Shown here: positions 52,613-60,774 of the stretch, in pieces
Layout of the letters: the number at the start of each line of letters is the position of its first letter
Position numbering within the stretch: position 1 is the first letter of the stretch
Assembly (NCBI RefSeq): GCF_029910235.1
Contig: NZ_CP112874.1
Location: forward strand, 2,976,001-3,040,000
DNA: 64,000 nt
Direction: 5' to 3'
Origin: Pseudanabaena galeata CCNP1313
Lineage (GTDB): Bacteria > Cyanobacteriota > Cyanobacteriia > Pseudanabaenales > Pseudanabaenaceae
Notes under the pieces: model-generated
What the model saw: only the letters and a program-made list of their open reading frames with translations
The model's database searches: none
Told to the model about the DNA's origin: nothing
Program-made: the position numbers and the translations under genes

Positions 52613-53614
52613 TTATTGCTCATCTTTGCTTTTGCTTGCAAGTAATTCATAGAACTCATTCAGTTTTCTTCTCAAAAGTTCTTTCGGGATAAGTTTGATT
52701 TCGTATTCAGCAACAACGGTAGGACTGATGGATCGGCTGAGAGCATATTCCACAACTTCATCATCTTTGTCTCGGCAGAGCAGAACACCGATACTGGGGT
52801 TTTCGTGAGTTTTTTTGATGTCACGATCAAGGGCTTCGAGATAGAATTCAAGTTGTCCAAGGTATTCAGGTCGGAATTTATCAATCTTGAGTTCAAAGAC
52901 AACGAGGCTCTGGAGTTCGCGGTGGTAAAAGAGCAAATCAATGAAGAAGTCACTATTGCCAACTTGGATGCGATATTCTTCTCCAAGAAAAGTGAAGTCT
53001 CGACCAATTTCTAGGATAAACCCTTTAAGGTAAGAGACAAGTGCCTTTTTTAGATCGTTTTCGGAGTGGTTGGAAGGCAGGTTGAGAAAATCAAGGACGT
53101 AACTATCTCGAAAGATTCCAGCGAGTGGTTTAGGGTGATTCGTTTGTAAAAGTTTGGTATCGGCGAGACGGGTACGCTCGAAGATACCACTATTGATTTG
53201 GCGATCAAGTTCACGGGTGCTGTAACGTTCGGTAGCAGCGAGTTCAAGATAGAAAAGCCGCTCGGCTTCAGTCTTGCAACGTGAGATGAGGATAGAATGA
53301 TGAGTCCAGCTTAATTGTGTCAGCAGTGATGACACAATTTCAGGATTTGGATAGGTTTCATAAAATTGGCGCATTCTGTAAAGGTTGCGCTTTTCAAATC
53401 CTTTCAGTTCAGGTTCTTGACTTTGGATAAAGGCACCAAGCTGCTCGATTGTTTTTTGCCCCCATTCGCTTGTAGCTAGGCGATCGCTGATGTACTTACC
53501 AATGCTCCAGTATAGTTTGATCAGTTCTTGGTTGGCGGTAGCAATGACCTTTTGCTGGGCTGTTTTGATGAGGGTAAGGACTTCAATAAATTGAGGCTGC
53601 AAGGATTCCGTCAT
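52613..53614 (-). CDS. DUF1016/YhcG-family PD-(D/E)XK nuclease
   Basis: A 333-residue protein of the YhcG/DUF1016 family. The N-terminal helical domain (about 1-150, with LYWSIGKYISDRL and KGFEKRNLYRMRQFYETYP) precedes a PD-(D/E)XK nuclease domain. Asp in FFIDLLFYHRELQ and LVVFELKIDKF (ExK) form the active site, and YLGQLEFYLEALDRDIKK follows. Members are linked to mobile elements and defence, and some contact restriction systems. It stands alone, convergent with cysE and an orphan promoter-like repeat. Confidence 0.88.
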   Translation of the reverse strand: MTESLQPQFIEVLTLIKTAQQKVIATANQELIKLYWSIGKYISDRLATSEWGQKTIEQLGAFIQSQEPELKGFEKRNLYRMRQFYETYPNPEIVSSLLTQLSWTHHSILISRCKTEAERLFYLELAATERYSTRELDRQINSGIFERTRLADTKLLQTNHPKPLAGIFRDSYVLDFLNLPSNHSENDLKKALVSYLKGFILEIGRDFTFLGEEYRIQVGNSDFFIDLLFYHRELQSLVVFELKIDKFRPEYLGQLEFYLEALDRDIKKTHENPSIGVLLCRDKDDEVVEYALSRSISPTVVAEYEIKLIPKELLRRKLNEFYELLASKSKDEQ

Positions 53615-53769
53615 TGAGTGCTTTCACTGGGGATTTTAATAGTATCGTAAAGGGCATCTCAAATTGAAACAAAATAAGGCGTGTTACATTTCATTAATAC
53701 ACACTACAAGATAGGTGATCGCACTGTTATGACTTCTGTTGCAACAATTGAACTGCTCTTCTAGAATCT

Positions 53770-54069
53770 CTACCTACAAACACTTTCCACATTTGCATTG
53801 GTAATGGAGAAAGCATCAAACTCTCTACCTTCAAACTCACCTGTTACAGTTACTTTTTCCCCAACTGTGATGTGGCGAGTTGTATTATCTCCGCAGATAT
53901 CATAGGAATCGACTGTGATGGAACGACCGCTACTATTCAACTGAAATCCATCCTCCCAAACTTGATGGACTCTACCAGAAAAGGTAGTACTTTGCGCTTG
54001 GGCAATTGCACACCCAATAGTAAGGGTTCCAAAAAGGAAGAAGGTAAAACCTACAACAGTTGACTTCAT
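53770..54069 (-). CDS. Small secreted OB-fold-like protein
   Basis: A 99-residue protein with a Sec signal (MKSTVVGFTFFLFGTLTIGC, cleavage near residue 25 after AIAQA). The mature part, SGRVHQVWEDGFQLNSSGRS followed by VDSYD, then GEKVTVTGEFEGREFDAF, resembles small periplasmic OB-fold (BOF/YgiW-like) proteins, which bind divalent metals or act in stress. Two cysteines (in DICGD and at VCR) may pair. The ATG overlaps the TGA of the 64-residue frame upstream, so they are probably coupled. Confidence 0.62.
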   Translation of the reverse strand: MKSTVVGFTFFLFGTLTIGCAIAQAQSTTFSGRVHQVWEDGFQLNSSGRSITVDSYDICGDNTTRHITVGEKVTVTGEFEGREFDAFSITNANVESVCR

Positions 54070-54260
54070 AATTTACCGTCTCGATCTTTAAAATGATTAA
54101 CAATATCTAATATATCTATTTTAAGTGAGATGGAAAACAAAGGTTTCTTATCATTTGCATTTATAAAACTAGATATTACCACGCCACAAATTTCAACTAC
54201 TTCCTGATTAACAGCTTCAGATAGATTTGGCTTTTGCTTGGACTCAAGATAAATATGCAC
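54066..54260 (-). CDS. Small hypothetical protein, coupled to the OB-fold-like gene
   Basis: A 64-residue frame starting MHIYLESKQKPNLSEAVNQE and ending FKDRDGKL. No signal or membrane helix; a beta-rich centre (VVEICGVVISSFINANDKKP) is visible. The stop codon overlaps the start of the next gene (54066-54069). This coupling is the main reason to treat it as real; its codon use is not distinctive. Function unknown. Confidence 0.4.
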   Translation of the reverse strand: MHIYLESKQKPNLSEAVNQEVVEICGVVISSFINANDKKPLFSISLKIDILDIVNHFKDRDGKL

Positions 54261-54556
54261 CGCTAATATTGGGACATATAAACTTCTCTCTTGAATTCGA
54301 TGTGTTTTTTACAGATCGGACTCAGCATTTGAGATTAGCCCAAAGTATTTTAACTAAAGGAAAAGTGGCGCGTTACGTTCCATTAACGCATCCTACTGGA
54401 CTGATTCATCTAAATTGATGCAATAGAAAACTTGGCAAAGAAAGTGTTGTCAAGTTTTTGATAGCTCGCCTATTGCACTATTTTTAGATAAAACAGTCCA
54501 CTACAAGATCGGCAATCGCTAAATCTGATAAGCAAAGGACAGTGAAGAAAAGCTGG

Positions 54557-55240
54557 TCAATCATTGCCATCCTCAAGTGCTAGATAAGATACCAATGCTT
54601 GCGGGTGAAGGCTGCCATGATCATATACTGAGAGATCTGTCATTTTACTTAGAACAAGCGATTCGTCTGTGGGAAACAAATGCCAAATATTCAAACTTGG
54701 GATATCTTCCTCAAAGTACTCATCAGCGATGATCCAGAAAGACCATGAGACTGGATTGTAGCCAGCCGCTAACTCATACCCACTGCCACCACAGACGCAC
54801 AGATTCCATGATTTAAAGGAGGCATTAGAGTCTCCTTCTTCAGCGACCTCTCCTTTCCCATAGCTTGCTAAGTGCATCAATACCCTCCCTAAATCACCTT
54901 TAAAGTCAGGCTTCTTACCTGCAAAGGAAAACCGTCCACATAGCTCATTCCATGGCTCGGTGGCAAATAGAAAGTTATATAGCATCATTTGACCGAAGAA
55001 CTTGCCTGTCCATAATTCATTGGAATCAATTAGCTTAAGTTCCCAGAGGTGAAAATCATTGTTCTCATCGAATTCGACTACATCTAATATTGTATCGGGC
55101 ATACCAAAAGTCTTGCCCTTGGAGTAGTTACCGATATCGTATCTAAGTTGAAGATGAGGGACAAATACTCGGTTGGGATACTTCTCAGCCATTAGATCGA
55201 GAAAAGCGCGTTGATACTCGTTTTCAGTCATAGAGATCAA
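54557..55240 (-). CDS. Hypothetical protein with a possible PD-(D/E)XK core
   Basis: A 227-residue protein of unknown family. MPDTILDVVEFDEN and HLWELKLIDSNE sit about 20 residues apart, which fits the Asp and ExK of a PD-(D/E)XK nuclease, but the rest of the fold is not recognised. ELAAGYNPVSWSFWIIADEYF and a DESLVL segment follow. No signal or membrane helix is present. The upstream region holds two similar short hairpins (55255-55282 and 55341-55366) that might be operator sites. It stands alone. Confidence 0.5.
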   Translation of the reverse strand: MISMTENEYQRAFLDLMAEKYPNRVFVPHLQLRYDIGNYSKGKTFGMPDTILDVVEFDENNDFHLWELKLIDSNELWTGKFFGQMMLYNFLFATEPWNELCGRFSFAGKKPDFKGDLGRVLMHLASYGKGEVAEEGDSNASFKSWNLCVCGGSGYELAAGYNPVSWSFWIIADEYFEEDIPSLNIWHLFPTDESLVLSKMTDLSVYDHGSLHPQALVSYLALEDGND

Positions 55241-55569
55241 ATCCGACTAACTATGTATTAGACGGAAAAATTTTGTCTAATCTGACTATAGGGGATATAG
55301 GCTGAAAGTCAAATTTCTTGCTAATCGCCCTATATGGGATGTTATGCAGAAAAATTTTGCCTAATCACCTTAACGGTGTATTAGCCCAACGATATCATAT
55401 ATTATTTAGGCTAGTTACTTCATAATTTCATTATGCAAACTGAGCCGCCACCTCGGAAATTGCTTGATAGAGATAGGCGATCGCAAATCTCGCAATATTG
55501 TCAGTCTTTTTATTGGCATTTTTGGACAAGCCGCTATAATGCATTCAAAAAAGCATCTAAAAAATATTC
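55241..55569. other. Divergent spacer with paired hairpins and a promoter
   Basis: It separates the possible nuclease gene and the amino-acid-binding lipoprotein gene. It contains two related AT-centred hairpins (55255-55282 and 55341-55366, both with GAAAAATTTTG), and a -35/-10 promoter for the binding protein (TTGGCA at 55513, TATAAT at 55535, spacing 16). Short open frames here are spurious. Confidence 0.65.
55513..55540 (+). promoter_or_regulatory. Promoter of the amino-acid-binding lipoprotein gene
   Basis: TTGGCA (55513-55518) and TATAAT (55535-55540) are 16 bases apart, and the ATG lies at 55570. The -10 and its flank are repeated at 52491-52519. Confidence 0.62.
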
Positions 55570-56691
55570 ATGCATTATCAAAAGCGATCGCATCGCCCAA
55601 GCTGGCGGCACTTCTGGAAAAGGCTAATCAATCAGAACGTCTGGCAACGGGCAATCGCTTTGTTACTAGCAGGTTTATGTTTATTTGCCCTAGCCGCCTG
55701 TGAGCCAATCCCCGAACCCAATCAAGTCAGTGTCGGCAGTGTCAATCGTCTCAAAAATGTACTTAGTCGAGGCAAATTGGTTTGTGGCGTTAGTGGCGAG
55801 TTACCAGGATTTAGCTTTGTCAATAAAGAGGGCAAATATTCAGGGCTAGATGTCGATATTTGTCGAGCGATCGCTGCTGCTTTATTTGATAATCCTGATG
55901 CAGTCCAATTTCGCAACCTTAATGCTAAGGAGCGATTTACGGCTTTACAATCAGGCGAAATCGATGTACTAAGCCGCAATACCACATGGACATTAAGCCG
56001 CGATACGGCTTCTCGCCTCGCTTTTATGCCCGTAGTTTTCTATGACGGTCAGGGGGTGATGGTACGCAAAGATAGCAATATTAAGGCGATCGCCGATCTC
56101 AAGGATGCGGATATTTGCGCCCAAACAGGTACAACCACAGAGCAGAATCTCGCTGACCAAATGCGTAAGCGGAACCTTGCCTATAAGCCTGTCGTTTATG
56201 AAGACGTGAATGCTACTTTTGCGGCTTATCAGTCAGGACGTTGTGCAGCAATTACAGCAGATCGCTCGGCTCTGGTGGTGCGTCGGACTCGACTCGCTGA
56301 TCCTGAGAATCATGTGGTTTTGGATTTTGTGATTTCTAAGGAGCCGCTAGCGCCTGCGGTCGGAGATGGAGACTCGAAGTGGTCAGATATTGTCAAATGG
56401 ATTATTTTTGCAGCGATCGAGGCGGAAGATTTGGATATTTCTTCAGTAAATCTTGCTGATCAATTACAGAGTAAAAACGCCGAAATTCGGAGGTTCTTAG
56501 GGGTTGATGGTAGCTTAGGAAAAGATACGGGAATTGCCAATGACTTCACGGCGCGAGTGATTAAGCATGTTGGTAATTATGCCGAAATTTACGATCGCAA
56601 CCTTGGCAAAGATAGCCCATTCAAACTACCACGTGGACAAAATGAACTTTGGAAAAATGGAGGCTTAATGTACGCTCCGCCATTTCGCTAG
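55570..56691 (+). CDS. Amino acid ABC transporter substrate-binding lipoprotein
   Basis: A 373-residue binding protein of the general L-amino acid (BztA/AapJ/NatF-like) type. The signal is long, with a basic N-terminus (MHYQKRSHRPSWRHFWKRL) and a lipobox LFALAAC giving lipidated Cys44. The mature protein has RGKLVCGVSGELPGFSF, YSGLDVDICRAIAAALF and LQSGEIDVLSRNTTWTLSRD, the family's ligand-binding hallmarks. No permease or ATPase is adjacent, so partner genes must lie elsewhere. It brings neutral or acidic amino acids to the importer. Starts at ATG 55570, with the promoter just upstream. Confidence 0.9.
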   Translation: MHYQKRSHRPSWRHFWKRLINQNVWQRAIALLLAGLCLFALAACEPIPEPNQVSVGSVNRLKNVLSRGKLVCGVSGELPGFSFVNKEGKYSGLDVDICRAIAAALFDNPDAVQFRNLNAKERFTALQSGEIDVLSRNTTWTLSRDTASRLAFMPVVFYDGQGVMVRKDSNIKAIADLKDADICAQTGTTTEQNLADQMRKRNLAYKPVVYEDVNATFAAYQSGRCAAITADRSALVVRRTRLADPENHVVLDFVISKEPLAPAVGDGDSKWSDIVKWIIFAAIEAEDLDISSVNLADQLQSKNAEIRRFLGVDGSLGKDTGIANDFTARVIKHVGNYAEIYDRNLGKDSPFKLPRGQNELWKNGGLMYAPPFR

Positions 56692-56700
56692 GAGGTATAG

Positions 56701-56738
56701 CCCCTCTCCCTGCGGGAGAGGGGTTGGGGTGAGGGCGA
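56701..56738. repeat. CCCCTCTCCC/GGGAGAGGGG palindromic repeat
   Basis: Short relative of the repeat at 11521, with CCCCTCTCCCTGC and GGGAGAGGGGTTGGGG. It lies between the convergent binding-protein and lyase genes and may act as a terminator. Confidence 0.65.
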
Positions 56739-56740
56739 TT

Positions 56741-57340
56741 TTACCAGCCAAACACTGAAGCGATCGCAGGTGGAGTAAGAGGACTAATCTCTTCTACAAC
56801 CTCAGCATTACTAGCTTCTCCAATCAATTCCTCAGTACAGAAAGTCGCAGTACTAAATCCACCAAATCTCTGCACAGTACTCGCTCGCATCCGCACATTT
56901 GGAGCAGGAAACCAAAATCGCTCATAGGAACTCATGGAAGGATATTCGGTAATCAAGACAAGTGCATCTTCGTCATCGATTTCGTAACAACCGATTACAG
57001 GCATAACTTCCGCATAGCCACGTTCTCGCAAAAGCTTACCTTTGCGCCCTGTCTCATCATCTGGCACAAGAGCAAACACAGTTTCGCCTGAGTGGTTTTC
57101 ATCATCTTCCTTATCCCATGCCATCGTTCCATCCCATTTGACATAGGCTCCACCGATCGCTGTGGCTGGATCAAATTCATGCATTTGGCAGATTTCAATT
57201 ACCTTCGGATCGTCAGCATTGAGTGGATTAACATAAATTTCTGAGCCACCTTTTTCAGCACGACGAAAGGCGAGGTGATGCGTGGTGCGTTGCGATTTCC
57301 ATTTGCCTGCACTTTTTTGAAAAAATTCTAAAGCGTTCAT
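56741..57340 (-). CDS. cpcS: CpcS/CpeS-family phycobilin lyase
   Basis: A 199-residue lipocalin-like chromophore lyase of the S-type family. MNALEFFQKSAGKWKSQRTT with HHLAFRRAEKGGSEI opens the protein, and WDGTMAWDKEDDENHSG, RERGYAEVMPVIGCYEIDD, TEYPSMSSYERFWFPAPNVR and RFGGFSTATFC match cyanobacterial CpcS/CpeS closely. It attaches a phycobilin to a conserved cysteine of phycobiliproteins, so it acts in phycobilisome assembly. The specific target cannot be inferred. It stands alone with no phycobiliprotein gene nearby. Confidence 0.88.
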   Translation of the reverse strand: MNALEFFQKSAGKWKSQRTTHHLAFRRAEKGGSEIYVNPLNADDPKVIEICQMHEFDPATAIGGAYVKWDGTMAWDKEDDENHSGETVFALVPDDETGRKGKLLRERGYAEVMPVIGCYEIDDEDALVLITEYPSMSSYERFWFPAPNVRMRASTVQRFGGFSTATFCTEELIGEASNAEVVEEISPLTPPAIASVFGW

Positions 57341-57442
57341 AGTAGTGATAAAAAAAAATTAAAAAAATCTTTTGGCTTGGATCTGTGTATATGCTTTCTA
57401 TGCCTAAGTTTACAATCGAAAACACGGCAAATATTAACCTTA

Positions 57443-57838
57443 TTAAATAACTTTCCGACCCATGCCGATCGCCTTTGAACGCTTAGGCGTTTTCACGACT
57501 GTGATTCCAGTTATAGAAAAAACAGCCTCATTGATATGATCAGCCATGCCAGGAATCAGGAACTGTATGTTCTTAGTGAAGTTTTTAGTCCACATTTTCA
57601 GCAGTTTATCTTTAGCCTCTTCATTCACATGGATATTTTTATCTTGATCAATCATTATCATAGCTACCTCTTCATCCCTTACGGTGAGTACAATAGCAAG
57701 GCTTTCCTGATCCGCATTTAACCCTTCATACCACTCATCAATATGCTCTACTAGCTTGTCTTGATAAAGTGCCAGAGACATAGGTTCGTTTTTCAGTAAG
57801 GCTTTTCGCAATGCTCTTGATATTTCTCTGGTTCCCAT
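57443..57838 (-). CDS. Hypothetical soluble protein
   Basis: A 131-residue soluble protein I do not recognise. It is helical at the N-terminus (MGTREISRALRKALLKNEPM) with a beta strand pair in the middle (LAIVLTVRDEEVAMIMIDQ) and a helical segment that ends at FSITGITVVKTPKRS. The basic C-terminus (KRSKAIGMGRKVI) is unusual. There is no signal or membrane helix. Start ATG at 57838. The nearest genes, cpcS downstream and the repeat-rich spacer upstream, give no hint of function. Confidence 0.55.
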   Translation of the reverse strand: MGTREISRALRKALLKNEPMSLALYQDKLVEHIDEWYEGLNADQESLAIVLTVRDEEVAMIMIDQDKNIHVNEEAKDKLLKMWTKNFTKNIQFLIPGMADHINEAVFSITGITVVKTPKRSKAIGMGRKVI

Positions 57839-57959
57839 CGATATTATTGAGCCTATCAGTAATTATTACATTCCATACTAGTCGCAGCGCTTCTTACCGT
57901 CAAACTCAAAAGGGAATGGCGATCGCGATAATTTGCGAGTAATTGTCCGTAAATCTAAA

Positions 57960-58062
57960 CGTAAGTACCTATGCAAAATAAATTCCCAAAGCCTGTAAAG
58001 TTGCACCCCTGCGGGGTGCAACTTTACAGGCTTTGCTTTGTAATTAATTTTTAGCTACTTAC
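57960..58062. mobile_element. Family F7 element, copy 2
   Basis: Starts GTAAGTACCTATGCAAAATAA and ends TTAGCTACTTAC, so the ends are inverted repeats. It holds a perfect 23-base-arm palindrome (57987-58009 and 58013-58035). Confidence 0.7.
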
Positions 58063-58203
58063 ACCCCTCCCACCCAAGAAATAAACATCAAAAACCAAGA
58101 ATTAGCGTTGCGGCGCTTCGCGCCGCAACGCTAATTCTTCACTGGGAAGGGAGTAGTTCACAAATATTTAAAATCTCGACACAGATCTTGTCGTGATAAT
58201 AAG

Positions 58204-58426
58204 TTATATCAATTTACAAAAGTGTGATGACACTTTTGTAAATTATAGCTGTCGCCATTCTTGTTAGGACATAAAACCCAAATAGTGTGAGGCGGCGCGA
58301 AGCGCCACCTCACACTATTTGGGTTTTGAGTTTGTCCTGATACAGGTGGCTATAGCTATAAAAACCAAACCCAGTCAGGGTTTTAAAAACACAAAATGGT
58401 TACGCCATTTTGTGTTTTGGCATCAA
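58204..58426. mobile_element. Family F2 element interrupted by family F3
   Basis: Reverse-orientation F2 copy, starting TTATATCAA and ending TTGGCATCA. It is split at GTAAAT-TA by the F3 element. Removing the insert and one TA gives the same run as the intact copy at 14889, so the insertion is real and at a TA. Confidence 0.78.
58246..58358. mobile_element. Family F3 element, copy 4, inside an F2 element
   Basis: A 113-base element starting TAGCTGTCGCCATTCTTG and ending GGCTATAGCTA, flanked by TA at 58244-58245 and 58359-58360. It contains the GTGAGGCGGCGCGAAGCGCC palindrome of this family. Confidence 0.82.
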
Positions 58427-58519
58427 AGCAGAATCGCAGGGTAGAGATTGAGGTTAATCGATGTAAAGCATCGCCAAGCCTCAACTCTCGATCAATATTG
58501 AGAAACTATTACAAGATTT

Positions 58520-59605
58520 ATGACAAAGCCTAAGCGTATTGGTATTTTGACAAGTGGTGGTGACTGTGGCGGACTGAATGCCGTAATTCGAGCTGTCGTG
58601 CGCCGCGCCCGTGATTATGACATAGAGATTTATGGCATTAAAGGCGCAACTCAAGGATTGATGAATCGTCCAGTGGAAGCAGAGCTACTGGATATGAAAA
58701 AAGTTTCAGGTATTCTGCGCTATGGCGGCACGATTTTAGGAACTGTCAATAAGGGCAATCCCTTTGCCTACCCGATGCCCGATGGCTCAATTCTCGATCG
58801 CTCCGAAGAAGTAATTGATGGCTACCACAAACTCGGTTTAGATGGACTAATTGGCATTGGCGGAGATGGGAGCTTAGCAATCCTACGTCGTCTTGCTCAA
58901 CAGGGGCAGATGAATCTTGTAGCCGTGCCAAAAACCATTGATAATGACTTGGGCGCAACCGAAAACTCAATTGGATTTAATACGGCGGTAAGTGTCGCTG
59001 TGGAGGCTCTTGATCGCTTGACCTATACTGCCATCAGTCACAGCCGCGTGATGATTTTAGAAGTAATGGGACGGGATGCGGGACATATCGCTGTCAGTGC
59101 AGGGATTGCAGGTGGAGCGCATATTGTCTTGATCCCAGAGATTCCCTATAACCTTGATGAAGTATGCGATCGCCTGATGAATCGCGCCCTACGTGGCTTT
59201 CATTTCAGTACGATGGTCGTCGCTGAAGCGGTAAAAACCCCAACAGGTGAGCCTGTAAAATATACGAATAGCCTCGGTCAGATCCTCTATGGTGGCATCG
59301 GTCAATATCTGGGCGATCAGATTAGTACACGCACAGGAATGGAAAGCCGCGTCAGTGTCTTGGGGCATGTGCAGCGCGGTAGTACACCGTCACCACTTGA
59401 TCGCATCCTCGGCGCAGCGTTTGGTGTTGCAGCCGTAGATTTAGTCGCGCAGGACAAGTACGATCGCATGGTGGCTTGGGTAAATCGCGAAGTAATCGAT
59501 GTACCAATTGCCGACGCGATCGCGCAATATAGTGCGGTTGATATTCATGGGACATTAATTCGCACGGCGATCGGTTTAGGGACTTACGTGGGAGAACTAG
59601 GCTAG
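58520..59605 (+). CDS. pfkA: 6-phosphofructokinase
   Basis: A 361-residue enzyme that phosphorylates fructose-6-phosphate in glycolysis. GGDCGGLNAVIRAVV binds the nucleotide, GIGGDGSL and PKTIDND form the phosphate site, and MGRDAGHIAV the next catalytic loop. The Gly after GGD points to an ATP enzyme, but the Lys in PKTIDND is a feature also seen in PPi-type enzymes; this Gly/Lys combination is common in cyanobacterial PFKs. A very short gap of about 70 bases leads to the next permease gene. Confidence 0.92.
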   Translation: MTKPKRIGILTSGGDCGGLNAVIRAVVRRARDYDIEIYGIKGATQGLMNRPVEAELLDMKKVSGILRYGGTILGTVNKGNPFAYPMPDGSILDRSEEVIDGYHKLGLDGLIGIGGDGSLAILRRLAQQGQMNLVAVPKTIDNDLGATENSIGFNTAVSVAVEALDRLTYTAISHSRVMILEVMGRDAGHIAVSAGIAGGAHIVLIPEIPYNLDEVCDRLMNRALRGFHFSTMVVAEAVKTPTGEPVKYTNSLGQILYGGIGQYLGDQISTRTGMESRVSVLGHVQRGSTPSPLDRILGAAFGVAAVDLVAQDKYDRMVAWVNREVIDVPIADAIAQYSAVDIHGTLIRTAIGLGTYVGELG

Positions 59606-59675
59606 AATGAGCGGCGCTAAGCGCCGCTCATTCTATAATTGTTTTGGAAGCATTTGTCCAGTAAAACTTCAGCCT

Positions 59676-60704
59676 ATGTCTAGCCGCCTCAAAGCCCTGT
59701 TTTATTACATTACGGCGCGGTTGCTACTCGCACCGATCATGTTGTGGGCGATCGCCACAGTCGTATTTCTGTTGATGCGAGCCACCCCTGGAGATCCCAT
59801 TGATGCGATTTTAGGTCCCCGCGCCCCTGAAGAAGTAAAGGTGGCTCTGCGGGAACAGGTGGGACTAACAGGTTCTCTCTTTTCACAATATTGGCAATAT
59901 ATGCAAGATTTGTCCCGTTTTAATCTGGGCAAATCGATTAGTACCCGTGAGCAAACCGTTGGGCAAATTATTAAAAACTTTTTCCCTGCTACTGCTGAAT
60001 TAGCGCTGTATGCGCTGATTGTAGCTTTAGTAGTTGGATTAACCGTAGGCATTGTGGCAGCTTTGCGTCCAAATACAAAATGGGACGTAGGCGGTCGCTT
60101 ATTTGGGATTATTACCTATTCATTGCCACTGTTTTGGGTGGGAATGATCTTGCAATTGGTGTTTTCGGTGCAGTTGGGATGGTTGCCAATTGGAACGCGC
60201 TTTCCGACCAGTGTTGAGCCGCCTGTTCGGATATTGGGACTATATACGATTGATGCCTTGATTAAGGGTGATTGGCAAAATTTTTGGACAAGTATTCAAT
60301 ATTTGATTTTGCCTGCGACGAGTTTAGGAATTGTGATTAGTGGTATTTTTGAGCGGATTGTGCGGGTAAATTTGCGGCAAACTTTGCAGTCGGACTATGT
60401 GGAAGCAGCCAGAGCCAGAGGGCTTAATCCCAGAGCAATTTTGTTTAACCATGCACTCAAAAATGCGATGATCCCCGTAATTACGATTTTAGGTTTGACG
60501 CTGGCTTCGATGTTGGGTGGTGCGGTGTTGACTGAAGTTACTTTCTCTTGGCCGGGGCTTGCCAATCGCTTATTTGAGGCAATCTCAGGACGGGATTATC
60601 CAGTGGTGCAGGGAATTGTCGTATTTTTTGCAATCATCGTCACGATCGCGAGTATTCTCGTAGACATTATCAATGCTTGGATTGATCCGAGGATTCGTTA
60701 TTAA
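59676..60704 (+). CDS. DppB/OppB-type ABC transporter permease
   Basis: A 342-residue permease with the BPD_transp_1 layout. The first helix (LLLAPIMLWAIATVVFLLM) leads to the conserved RATPGDPI motif, then EQVGLTGSLFSQYWQYM. The cytosolic EAA loop is YVEAARARGLNPRAILFNHA, and the helices end with GYPVVQG-like GRDYPVVQGIVVFFAI. It belongs to the oligopeptide/dipeptide importer class. The other subunits are not adjacent. I used the ATG at 59676; a start at 59607 would read through the repeat-like AGCGGCGC palindrome. Confidence 0.87.
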   Translation: MSSRLKALFYYITARLLLAPIMLWAIATVVFLLMRATPGDPIDAILGPRAPEEVKVALREQVGLTGSLFSQYWQYMQDLSRFNLGKSISTREQTVGQIIKNFFPATAELALYALIVALVVGLTVGIVAALRPNTKWDVGGRLFGIITYSLPLFWVGMILQLVFSVQLGWLPIGTRFPTSVEPPVRILGLYTIDALIKGDWQNFWTSIQYLILPATSLGIVISGIFERIVRVNLRQTLQSDYVEAARARGLNPRAILFNHALKNAMIPVITILGLTLASMLGGAVLTEVTFSWPGLANRLFEAISGRDYPVVQGIVVFFAIIVTIASILVDIINAWIDPRIRY

Positions 60705-60706
60705 AA

Positions 60707-60743
60707 AGCATCATAAACAGCGCCAAGAGCCGTTTATGATGCT
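60707..60743. terminator. Terminator-like hairpin after the DppB-type gene
   Basis: AGCATCATAAAC pairs with GTTTATGATGCT around AGCGCCAAGAGCC, 3 bases after the stop codon. No T run follows, so efficiency is uncertain. Confidence 0.55.
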
Positions 60744-60774
60744 CCCAAAACCTTAGTTTTTTGTTGCTAGTGGT

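Larger units (their letters stand above)
57839..58519. other. Gene-free spacer packed with elements
   Basis: This spacer between the hypothetical gene and pfkA holds the F7 element (57960-58062), a 20-base-arm palindrome (58097-58139), a broken F2 element (58204-58426) with the F3 element inside it, and about 90 bases of AT-rich sequence that likely hold the pfkA promoter. No gene is supported. Confidence 0.68.

Noticed and set aside
53690-53765. 11-codon frame beginning MTSVATIELLF
   Set aside because: Resembles the start of a Uma2-like gene but stops at once; too short to support even as a remnant.
54227-54418. 63-residue plus-strand frame
   Set aside because: It overlaps the minus-strand 64-residue gene, has no recognisable domain, and contains the GCGTTACGTT-type cyanobacterial repeat.
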